Assembly: GCF_036850765.1 (NCBI RefSeq)
Contig: NC_089493.1
Coordinates: forward strand, 299,142,349-299,206,348
DNA from: Saccopteryx bilineata
Lineage: Eukaryota; Chordata; Mammalia; Chiroptera; Emballonuridae
Direction: 5' to 3'
Length of the DNA: 64,000 bases
Below, one piece after another: positions 12,401 through 24,400 of this stretch. The position numbers were made by a program, and so were the translations under genes. A model generated the notes under the pieces. That model was not told the origin of the DNA, searched no databases, and worked only from the letters and a program-made list of their open reading frames with translations. The first letter of the stretch is position 1. Every line of letters starts with the position of its first letter.

Positions 12401-15400
12401 GTCCGCTGCAGCAGCGTGAGCTGGGACTGGTCACAGCAGTTCTGTGGAGTCCGCTGCAGCAGCGTGAGCTGGGACTGGTCACAGCACTTCTGTGGAGTCC
12501 ACTGCAGCAGCGTGAGCTGGGACTGGCCACAGCAGGACCGTGGAGTCCGCTGCAGCAGCGTGAGCTGGGACTGGTCACAGCAGTTCTGTGGAGTCCGCTG
12601 CAGCAGCGTGAGCTGGGACTGGTCACAGCACTTCTGTGGAGTCCGCTGCAGCAGCGTGAGCTGGGACTGGCCACAGCACTTCTGTGGAGTCCGCTGCAGC
12701 AGCGTGAGCTGGGACTGGCCACAGCACTTCTGTGGAGTCCGCTGCAGCAGCGTGAGCTGGGACTGGCCACAGCACTTCTGTGGAGTCCGCTGCAGCAGCG
12801 TGAGCTGGGACTGGTCACAGCACTTCTGTGGAGTCCGCTGCAGCAGCGTGAGCTGGGACTGGCCACAGCAGGACCGTGGAGGGCGTGGAGAGTTACCCTC
12901 AGGTCCACCCGGGGAACGGCAAGTGCAGGAGGTCACAGCACAGTGCACCGTCATGAACAGCCGCGGGTGGGAGTGGCAGAGGGGTGGACCGCACAGCAAA
13001 CTGCTGCAGCTGCTGCTGACATCAGACACGCGGTCCCCGGGGACCCAGCACTGCAGCCTGAGGGACGTTCACCCCAGAGAAAGGCACACGCGTGTGCACG
13101 AGTCACATGTACCAATGTATAGGCAGCTTTATCAGAAGGCAGGAACAGGAAACACCTGAGTGTGCACCTTGTGGTGAGGACACAGACCATGGCTGTGCCA
13201 TGAACACTCTCCAGGGGCACCGACGGGCAGGACCAGACAGTCACACAATGCCAGTGAGGCCGACAGCACTCAGCACACTGCGGGCAACCTCCCACGGGCA
13301 CCACAGAAGGGCAGACCAGGCAGGGGAGCAGGTCGGGCAGGGGTGTGCGTGTGTGTGTGTGCACGCGTGCGTGTGCGCCAGGCGGCGTGCACACGAGCAC
13401 AGGGCATGCAGGGCGGGCAGATGGGCCCTTCCTCCACCTCAGGGTGCAACCATGCAGCAGGTATTTATCAAATGTAGCAAACTGTGTCCTCAAAGGTGGT
13501 GATCTCACTGTGCAAAAGTTATATGCAACAGAGCTGACAGAGAAGAAGGTTTAACTCTCATTCAAGGAGGCAGAAAGGGTGATGGCAGGGAGACGTGTAA
13601 GAAATTAATAAAGACAGCCCTGACTGGTGGCTCAGTGGTAGAGCATCAGCCCGGTGTGTGGACGTCCCAGGTTCGATTCCTGGTCAGGGCACACAGGAGA
13701 AGCGCCCATCTGCTTCTCCACCCATCCCCCTTCTCTCTCTCTCCCTCTAACCTCCCACAGCCATGGCTCCACTGGTCCAAGCATCGGACCCGGGCACTGA
13801 GAATATGTCGGTTGATTTGAGCATTGGCCCTAGACAGGGTTGCTGGGTGGGTCCCAGTTGGGGCGCATGCTGGAGTCTGTGTTTCTGTTTCCCCTCCTCT
13901 CACTTAAAAAAAAAAAGGAAAAAGGCAGAAATTCATGAGATAAAAAAATTAAGTAAATTGTGAAACAGACATTTTCCTGAGAAGAGATTAAACCCTAGCA
14001 ACACTAGGCACAGGGGACAGCCTTAGAATAGGGTCGTACGTGAAGGATTCAATAAGGTTTTTTTTTTTTTTCTTCTGAAGCTGGAAACGGGGAGAGACAG
14101 TCAGACAGACTCCCGCATGCTCCCCACCAGGATCCACCCGGCACGCCCACCAGGGGCGACGCTCTGCCCACCAGGGGGCGATGCTCTGCCCCTCCGGGGC
14201 GTCGCTCTGCCGCGACCAGAGCCACTCTAGCGCCTGGGGCAGAGGCCAAGGAGCCATCCCCAGTGCCCGGGCCATCTTTGCTCCAATGGATGGAGGAGGG
14301 GAAGAGAGAGAGCGAGAGGAAGGGAGGGGGAGGGGTGGAGAAGCAGATGGGCGCTTCTCCTATGTGCCCTGGCTGGGAATCGAACCCGGGTCCCCCGCAT
14401 GCCAGGCCGACGGTCTACCGCTGAGCCAACCGGCCAGGGCCGGCTTCAATAAGGTTTTTTAAAAAATCATACACAAAGATAAGGGAAAAGTTTTATCGCA
14501 AAATGTGTATAGCCTGACCAGGCAGTGGCGCAGTGGATAGAGCATCAGATGCAGAGGACCCAGGTTTGAGACCCCGAGGTCGCCAGCTTGAGCACGGGCT
14601 CATCTGGTTTGAGCAAAAGCCCACCAGCTTGATCCCAAGGTCGCTGGCTCAAGCAAGGGGTTACTCGGTCTGCTGAAGGCTCACGGTCAAGGCACATTTG
14701 AGAAGGCAATCAATGAACAACTAAGGTGTTGCAATGTGCAATGAAAAACTAATGATTGATGCTTCTCATCTCTCTCCGTTCCTGTCTGTCTGTCCCTGTC
14801 TATCCCTCTCTCTGACTCACTCTCTGTCTCTGTAAAAAAAAATAATAATTTTAAAAAAGTGTATAAATTAGGCAAAAGATTGTTTTAGAAAATAATAACA
14901 CTGACTTCTGGAACTACAACCCCACAGAGAGCAACCCCGTGGGCGGGCTGAACGGCAGAGGGGAGGTTCTGTTGTGAGATGTGGCAGGGGCAAGGTGGGG
15001 GGGGTGCGGCAGGGAACAGGTAATCCCTCGCTGTCACCGGTTCCAGAGGACGGCAGTGACGGAGGGACACAACCCTGGAGTTAACCTTGAGCCAGATGCA
15101 GACTAAACCCCCAGCTGGACAGCGCTGTGGCTCTCCCCTCACAGACAAAGAGCAAACACTGCAGACCCTGGGACACACGGCCGCCAGCTCCTGAGGTGGC
15201 AGCCTCCCCTCCTGTGCGAGGGCCGACTCCGGCCTCGGAGAACAGGCCCTGGAGACCGAGGGACTCCCTCCCAGCTGACCGGGCACGGGTGGCATAGCCG
15301 TGGGGGACACGATGACGTGGTCACACAGGCAGAGACCCTGGGGCCCGGCGTCCCTGCTTGTACAAGATGGTCCCAAATGTGCCCAACAGAGTGGCCGCGT

Positions 15401-18400
15401 TCCTCCCTCAGGCAGCCATCCACGTGGGGACCAATGAGCCGCAGCCACAGCCCCTCCACGCGGACAGCACGCAGCAACACCCAGAGGGGACATCCCCGTG
15501 TGGTGCCCCTCGCTGCACGGTGGGCTGGTCGTGGCACATGGAAGTCACGCCAGCCTCCCTCCCCCAACACGGGTCCCACTGTGAGCAGGGGCTTGAGTGA
15601 GGGCTCCGAGTGCAGATGGTCCACTGGCTCTCTGGTCCCATCACCATGGAAACAGCCTGTCCCTTCCTTCCTGTGGGGGGGGGGGGACGGGGGACTGCCC
15701 CGCCCTGCCCGTCTGCTGTGCGGCTCCTGCAGCCTCGCTCCTGTGTGCTGAGCTGCCGCCTGCAAAGCACAGGAGCCCACAAGGAGACAGGTCACCTTCC
15801 GAAGCAGCCCTGGCTGGCAAGGGCGCCATGGCCGCAGGGACGAGAGGTCCAGCCCGAGGACCTGGTGACAGGAAGCGTGAAGGCATCCTGGAGGAAGCCA
15901 GGCCAGGGACGCTCCCAGCCAGGGAAACCCCCGAGACACGCTTCAGCACGCAGCACATGCAAGGGTCACTGGTGGAAGGGCCAGGGTCACCGCTGGAAGA
16001 GGACCGAGCTTAGAAAATGGTGTGGCCACTGGAAAGGGCTCAGAGAGGGTGCCCGCTCCGCAGGGTAAGCTACGCAGCCGGGACAAGCTCTGTTCTCACG
16101 ATTTGACAGGTTTTCTACAAGGATAACAAACTAATTCTTCACATTTTTAATATTTTAAACTATATGGTACTAAAAGTTTTGTTATTTTTCTGTTTTCCTG
16201 GCCACCTACAAGCAGCTGTAAGCAAACCATTCCTAGCGGCTGTGGAGCCCCCGGGGTAAGTCCCTGTGCCCACTGCACCCTGCAGGGCGGCCGTGCGGCT
16301 CTGCCCGTGAGCACAGCGACGGCACCTGTGATGACCAGGGGTGGCCTCCGAGCCATCACGCGTCCAGTGAGGACACCCCCAAGTGTGGAACGGCACGCTA
16401 CTTTCTACGGGGGGGGGGCGGGGGGGCTAGGTACGCGTGCGCACACACAGAGCTGCCTGTACTTCACACGTTCCACGTAAAACAACAGGAAAGGCCGAAC
16501 CCAAGGGCTGAGAACTAGGACGGAGAAAGGGAGAGAGCTGAGAAGACAGGGAGAGGAGCTGGAATTCCCTGGTGTTTCGTTTTGACTTTGGAAGCCTGTG
16601 TGTTTTCACATGTGTATAAAACAAAAACTTAAGATACTTATAAAAACACAAACCCTGACAGATGTAAACACTCCCAGCTTGTCCTCTGACACGGACGCAG
16701 CACTAACGCCAAAAGTGGGCAAAGGGATCACCGACCACCACTCCCAAATACGGACACGAACACCCCCAAGAACACCCCACAGAAGCAGCGCCCTGTGGGG
16801 AGCACCGTGACCCGGGGGCTCATCGCATGAACGCAGGGTTGGCTTGACAATGCTGTAGAATGACTCCTGTGTGTTCCTCCCCAGTGTCCATAAAATGACC
16901 GGCCTAACCACACGGCCATCTCAGCCAGAGCACACAGCACCTCTCAGATCCAGCCTGCGTCCTGGATGACCAGACAGATGCACCAGGACATGGGAGTGTT
17001 CCCGTCCAGCTGGGCACCTGGCTGAACCCCACGGCCACACCGCAGTCGGGGACACTGGGCTCTCCCTGTGACTCAGGAGCAAGACAGTCTGCAGGCTTCC
17101 CTTCCGCCCACAGCGCCCACACCACAGGGCCAAGCCGAGCGCACGTGGACCTGACCACGTTTGTACAAAGTGCTAACGAACGTGCTGGAAACGACAAAAC
17201 TGGCAGCTGAGCTTGGGGCTGCCGGCCACCAGACCCCAACCTGAGAATCAGCTGCAGCGACGGCCTTGCAGTGAGGGACCCGAGGACAAGACCCGGAAAC
17301 CCACTCCGCCAAGGCCGCCTCAGGAGCAGCAAACCCCCTGGGACAGGTGTGACAAGATGTGTGGCACTCACACTGGGAAATGCAGAACACAGGTGAGAGC
17401 TGTGACTGATGGGAAGACACAGTGTGTGCGCCTCGGGGCCTGTGCCGTGTGTGGGAGGGGACAGGGCCCTCAGCCCGGACTGCACCTGCAGGGCGAGGCA
17501 CAGAGACACACAGGGACACAGGCCCCTCGCAGCACGCATGCCGGGGAGACGCAGAACTCGGCCGCCGGGGCTCCTGCCGCAGGACTGCGCAGAACCCACA
17601 CCGCCATGCTGCGTCTGCACGCGTCAGCCCAGGTCTCCCTGAAACAGTGCTGGAAGGAGAGGCCCAACTGCAAGACGGCACGCCCCCTGAAACCTGTGTG
17701 CGTGCAGCTACGATCATGTGTGCGCGCACCTATGATCACATGTGCAGCTACGATCACGTGTGTGAGCAGCTATGATCACGTGTGCAGCTATGATCACGTG
17801 TGTGCGTGCAGCTACGATCACGTGTGCGTGTAGCTATGATCATGTGTGCGTGTAGCTACGATCACATGTGCAGCTACGATCACGTGTGTGTGCAGCTACA
17901 ACTGTGCATACACCTACGATCACGTGTGTGCACCTACGATCACGTGTGCATGTACATGTAGCTATGATCACGTGTGCAGCTATGATCACGTGTGTGCAGC
18001 TATGATCACGTGTGCGCACATGTAGCTATGATCACGTGTGCGCAGCTATGATCACGTGTGCACAGCTATGATCACATGTGTGTGCAGCTATGATCACATG
18101 TGTGTGCAGCTATGATCACGTGTGCGCAGCTATGATCACATGTGTGTGCAGCTACGGTCAGGCATGTGCAGTGAGGTCTGGGTTCCCCGCCCCACCACAC
18201 AGCAGACAAGGGGACACGAGGTCAGGAGGAGCAGATGGGGCTGGGGCCCCTCGGGGGTGGGTCCGCCGGACGACAGAGCGCCCGTCTGCAGTGTTCAGGG
18301 TCAGCACAGACAAAGCCTGTCCCTGTCTGGTTTCCCAGAATGCAGGTGGCAGGAGTCAGATCACACGTCCCGCCCCCAACACCACATACGCACAGAAGAC

Positions 18401-21400
18401 ACGCGGACACACACTGGACGCCCACCTTGGCCACTCGGCCCATGTCCTCCATGGTGGCCCTCTCGTGCGGGAACTGGGCGAACGTCTTCTCGATCTTGGC
18501 GATGACGGCGTCTATGCTCGCCGTGTCCTGGGGCCGACCGCGAGGGAAGTAGAAGGCTGGGATGCTCTGGCTGGCGGCCGGCGGCCGGGGCTCCTCCTTC
18601 TTCGTCTGGACCTGGGGAACGAGACGGGACACCTGAGTCAGAACATGGGGTGCTACACACCTTCTTTGCACTGCTGCGTGGTGGATGGACGGGAAATTCA
18701 CCCCGGTGTGAATGCACCAGGCCCACTGGGCCGTCTGCTCGGGCGGGACCTCGATGTGCACTGCTCACGGGCCGTCTGCTCGGGCGGGACCCCGATGCGC
18801 ACTGCTCACGGGCCGTCTGCTCGGGCGGGACCCCGATGCGCACTGCTCCTCGGCCGTCTGCTCGGGCGGGACCCCGATGCGCACTGCTCATGGGCCATCT
18901 GCTCGGGCGGGACCCCGGTGTGCACTGCTCATGGGCCGTCTGCTCGGGCGGAACCTTGGGGCGGGGACAGCCACCCACTCAGGCTGCCTGAGGCCAGCAC
19001 GGTCCCTGTGGGGAACCGGCCCTGCAGCACCCTGGGAGGTCAGGTCAGCACAGGCAGGCCATGGTCGGGCAGTCGCTCACACCAGGACAGGGCCCTCTGT
19101 CTGGAGCTCACGGTGTAAGCTCCTGGCTGCACGGCCACAAGTTGTAGAGCGGGACAGGTGCCCACTGCCCGCCCGCGTGGAGGGCCCTTCCAGGAAGGGC
19201 CGCCCTGGGCTCTCGTCCTCACCAAACGCAGAGAGAAAGACGTGGGGTGAACAGAGGTGGGATGGGTCAGGCTGTGATCTGAGTCCCATGGAGCCAAACT
19301 GACGCCTTCACAGCATCTGCCCTGAGCCACGCACCCTCCCGACGCCCCTTCTGAGCCCAGGGGCCAAGACCTCCGTGCTGAGCTGGCTCCCGCCCGGCCG
19401 GGCTGCTGATGCAGGTCCCAGGTGCACTCTGTACACAAAGCAGCCTGCATCCCAAACTCCCTCAGGACCACCGTGCAGGGGATCACTAAGAAACGCCTGC
19501 GGGACGTCAGCCCGGAGCCGGCACCAGGCGGGCTGGGGCACGTGAGGGGGCGCAGCAAAGCTGCTCTGTGCTGTCCTGAACGGCCTCGCTGTCCAGGCCC
19601 TGCTGGGCACCGTCTCCCCTGGGACTCGGCACTCTCCCTGCCGACCCCACAGGCCTGCTGGTGCGCAAACAGCTGCTTGAAGCCGGGACTCCCAGGTGGC
19701 CACCGAGCACCATGTCTGGTCATCCCGACTGGCAGTGACGGAAGCGGTGTGAGCCCGTGGACAGGTCTCCAGGCCACTCCGTGTGCCGTGCGCTGGAGGA
19801 CAGAGGCCACAGCTGCACGTGGCAGGTCCAGCCAGCACCCTGGCGGACCTACTGGACCCAGCGGTGACAGCCAGCACCCTGGCGGACCTACTGGACCCAG
19901 CGGTGACAGCCAGCACCCTGGCGGACCTACTGGACCCAGCGGTGACAGCCAGCACCCTGCCGGACCTACTGGACCCAGTGGTGACAAGCAGAGCCTGAGG
20001 CCAGGGCCGAGCCCAAGGGTGGCCGAGGGCACCGACACTCAGCAGGTGGAGCGTGAGGGCTTCGCCACCTGACAGGGCGTGGAACCTGGAGCTCACGGGC
20101 ACTGCGGGACCCAGGGGGCGGCGCACCCCAGCCCAGGGAGATGCATGCCCCAAACAAGATGAGGGCTCAGGAGGGCCCTGCAGGGGTGACGGGCCTCACC
20201 CCAGGGACACGCCACAGCAGCCAGCACTGCTGAGGCGAACAGGCAGTGACACACTGAAGGGCACTCACCCCTCTCCACTGCCCCCCCCCCCCCCCCGAGC
20301 ACACAGAGTCACTGACCAGGCAGCTCACACCATGGGTGCCATTCACCAGGATACAACAGCCAGTCAGGTCTGCCCTGTGCCAGGGGCTGCTAACCCTGTG
20401 AGACTCCCCTATCCCCTCCAACCACGGGAGACCCATGAGCTCAGGAACCGTCCTTGTCTCCTCAGTGACATAAGGGCGAAGTTCCTGTGTCTCCTCAAAC
20501 ACCAGACAGTCCTGTTCCCGCAGTCCCATCTTGGGGACTGTCCCCGTATCCCCTCAGTGACATCTGGGGATGCTCCTGTGTCTCCTCAAACACCAGACAG
20601 TCCTGTGTTCCCGCAGGCCCATCTTGAGGACCGTCCTTGTCTCCTCAGTGACATCTGGGGGTGCTCCTGTGTCTCCTCAAACACAGGACAGTCCTGTGTT
20701 CCCGCAGTCCCATTTTGGGGACTGTCCTTGTCTCCTCAGTGACATGTGGGGATGCTCCTGTGTCTCCTCAAACATCAGACAGTCCTGTGTTCCTGCAGGC
20801 CCATCTTGGGGACCGTCCTTGTCTCCTCAGTGACGTCTGGGGGACACTCCTGTGTCTCCTCAAACACCAGACAGTCCTGTGTTCCCGCAGGCCCATCTTG
20901 GGGACCGTCCTTGTCTCCTCAGTGACGTAAGGGGGACGCTCCTGTGTCTCCTCAAACACCAGACAGTCCTGTGTTCCCGCAGTCCCATCTTGGGGACCGT
21001 CCTGTGTCTCCTCAGTGACGTAAGGGGGACGCTCCTGTGTCTCCTCAAACACCAGACAGTCCTGTGTTCCCGCAGGCCCATCTTGGGGACCGTCCTTGTC
21101 TCCTCAGTGACGTCTGGGGGACGCTCCTGTGTCTCCTCAAACACCAGACAGTCCTCTGTTCCCGCAGTCCCATCTTGGGGACCGTCCTTGTCTCCTCAGT
21201 GATGTAAGGGGGACGCTCCTGTGTCTCCTCAAACACAGGACAGTCCTGTGTTCCTGCAGTCCCATCTTGGTGACCGTCCTTGTCTCCTCAGTGACGTAAG
21301 GGGGACGCTCCTGTGTCTCCTCAAACACCACAGAGCAGTCCATGTCCCCTCAGTCCCGTCTTGGGGACCATCCTTGTCTCCTCAGTGACATCTGGGGGAC

Positions 21401-24400
21401 GCTCCTGTGTCTCCTCAAACAGGACAGCCCTGTGTTTCCGCAGTCCCATCTTGGGGACCGTCCTTGTCTCCTCAGTGACATCTGGGGGACGCTCCTGTGT
21501 CTCCTCAAACACCAGACAGTCCTGTGTTCCCGCAGTCCCATCTTGGGGACAGTCCCTCTGTCTCCTCAGTGACATCTGGGGGTGCTCCTGTGTCTCCTCA
21601 AACACCAGACAGTCCTGTGTTCCCGCAGTCCCATCTTGGGGACAGTCCCTGTGTCTCCTCAGTGACATCTGGGGGTGCTCCTGTGTCTCCTCAAACAGCA
21701 GACAGTCCTGTGTTCCCGCAGTCCCATCTTGGGGACAGTCCCTCTGTCTCCTCAGTGACATCTGGGGGTGCTCCTGTGTCTCCTCAAACACCAGACAGTC
21801 CTGTGTTCCCGCAGGCCCATCTTGGGGACCGTCCTTGTCTCCTCAGTGACGTCTGGGGGACGTTCCTTTGTCTCCTTAAACACCAGACAGTCCTGTGTTC
21901 CTGCAGTTCCATCTTGGGGACCGTCCTTGTCTCCTCAGTGACGTAAGGGGGATGCTCCTGTGTCTCCTCAAACACCAGACAGTCCTGTGTTCCCGCAGTC
22001 CCATCTTGGGGACTGTCCCCGTATCCCCTCAGTGACATCTGGGGATGCTCCTGTGTCTCCTCAAACACCAGACAGTCCTGTGTTCCCGCAGGCCCATCTT
22101 GAGGACCGTCCTTGTCTCCTCAGTGACATCTGGGGGTGCTCCTGTGTCTCCTCAAACACAGGACAGTCCTGTGTTCCCGCAGTCCCATTTTGGGGACTGT
22201 CCTTGTCTCCTCAGTGACATGTGGGGATGCTCCTGTGTCTCCTCAAACATCAGACAGTCCTGTGTTCCTGCAGGCCCATCTTGGGGACCGTCCTTGTCTC
22301 CTCAGTGACGTCTGGGGGACACTCCTGTGTCTCCTCAAACACCAGACAGTCCTGTGTTCCTGCAGGCCCATCTTGGGGACCGTCCTTGTCTCCTCAGTGA
22401 CGTAAGGGGGACGCTCCTGTGTCTCCTCAAACACCAGACAGTCCTGTGTTCCCGCAGTCCCATCTTGGGGACCGTCCTGTGTCTCCTCAGTGACGTAAGG
22501 GGGACGCTCCTGTGTCTCCTCAAACACCAGACAGTCCTGTGTTCCCGCAGGCCCATCTTGGTGACCGTCCTTGTCTCCTCAGTGACGTCTGGGGGACGCT
22601 CCTGTGTCTCCTCAAACACCAGACAGTCCTCTGTTCCCGCAGTCCCATCTTGGGGACCGTCCTTGTCTCCTCAGTGACATCTGGGGACGCTCCTGTGTCT
22701 CCTCAAACACAGGACAGTCCTGTGTTCCTGCAGTCCCATCTTGGGGACCGTCCTTGTCTCCTCAGTGACGTAAGGGGGACGCTCCTGTGTCTCCTCAAAC
22801 ACCACAGAGCAGTCCATGTCCCCTCAGTCCCGTCTTGGGGACCATCCTTGTCTCCTCAGTGACATCTGGGGGACGCTCCTGTGTCTCCTCAAACAGGACA
22901 GCCCTGTGTTTCCGCAGTCCCATCTTGGGGACCGTCCTTGTCTCCTCAGTGACATCTGGGGGACGCTCCTGTGTCTCCTCAAACACCAGACAGTCCTGTG
23001 TTCCCGCAGTCCCATCTTGGGGACAGTCCCTCTGTCTCCTCAGTGACATCTGGGGGTGCTCCTGTGTCTCCTCAAACACCAGACAGTCCTGTGTTCCCGC
23101 AGTCCCATCTTGGGGACCGTCCCTGTGTCTCCTCAGTGACATCTGGGGGTGCTCCTGTGTCTCCTCAAACAGCAGACAGTCCTGTGTTCCCGCAGTCCCA
23201 TCTTGGGGACAGTCCCTCTGTCTCCTCAGTGACATCTGGGGGTGCTCCTGTGTCTCCTCAAACACCAGACAGTCCTGTGTTCCCGCAGGCCCATCTTGGG
23301 GACCGTCCTTGTCTCCTCAGTGACGTCTGGGGGACGTTCCTTTGTCTCCTTAAACACCAGACAGTCCTGTGTTCCTGCAGTTCCATCTTGGGGACAGTCC
23401 TTGTCTCCTCAGTGACGTAAGGGGGATGCTCCTGTGTCTCCTCAAACACCAGACAGTCCTGTGTTCCTGCAGTCCCATCTTGGGGACCGTCCTTGTCTCC
23501 TCAGTGACATCTGGGGGACGCTCCTGTGTCTCCTCAAACACCAGACAGTCCTCTGTTCCCGCAGTCCCATCTTGGGGACCGTCCTTGTCTCCTCAGTGAT
23601 GTAAGGGGGACGCTCCTGTGTCTCCTCAAACACAGGACAGTCCTGTGTTCCTGCAGTCCCATCTTGGGGACCGTCCTTGTCTCCTCAGTGACGTAAGGGG
23701 GACGCTCCTCTGTCTCCTCAAACACCACAGAGCAGTCCATGTCCCCTCAGTCCCGTCTTGGGGACCATCCTTGTCTCCTCAGTGACATCTGGGGGACGCT
23801 CCTGTGTCTCCTCAAACAGGACAGCCCTGTGTTTCCGCAGTCCCATCTTGGGGACCGTCCTTGTCTCCTCAGTGACATCTGGGGGACGCTCCTGTGTCTC
23901 CTCAAACACCAGACAGTCCTGTGTTCCCGCAGTCCCATCTTGGGGACAGTCCCTCTGTCTCCTCAGTGACATCTGGGGGTGCTCCTGTGTCTCCTCAAAC
24001 ACCAGACAGTCCTGTGTTCCCGCAGTCCCATCTTGGGGACCGTCCCTGTGTCTCCTCAGTGACATCTGGGGGTGCTCCTGTGTCTCCTCAAACAGCAGAC
24101 AGTCCTGTGTTTCCGCAGTCCCATCTTGGGGACAGTCCCTCTGTCTCCTCAGTGACATCTGGGGGTGCTCCTGTGTCTCCTCAAACACCAGACAGTCCTG
24201 TGTTCCCGCAGTCCCATCTTGGGGACCGTCCTTGTCTCCTCAGTGACGTCTGGGGGACGCTCCTGTGTCTCCTTAAACACCAGACAGTCCTGTGTTCCTG
24301 CAGTTCCATCTTGGGGACCGTCCTTGTCTCCTCAGTGACGTAAGGGGGATGCTCCTGTGTCTCCTCAAACACCAGACAGTCCTGTGTTCCTGCAGTCCCA

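Noticed and set aside
11875..13122. Long open frames (341-415 codons) on both strands over the 48-bp array
   Set aside because: They follow from a period divisible by three without stops. They have no start context, no family, and lie in PPP2R3B intron 2.
14343..14443. tRNA genes suggested by A and B boxes (also at 13617, 31057, 60840 and 61776)
   Set aside because: The boxes belong to tRNA-derived SINE heads. Cloverleaf stems are not kept and SINE bodies with A-rich tails follow.
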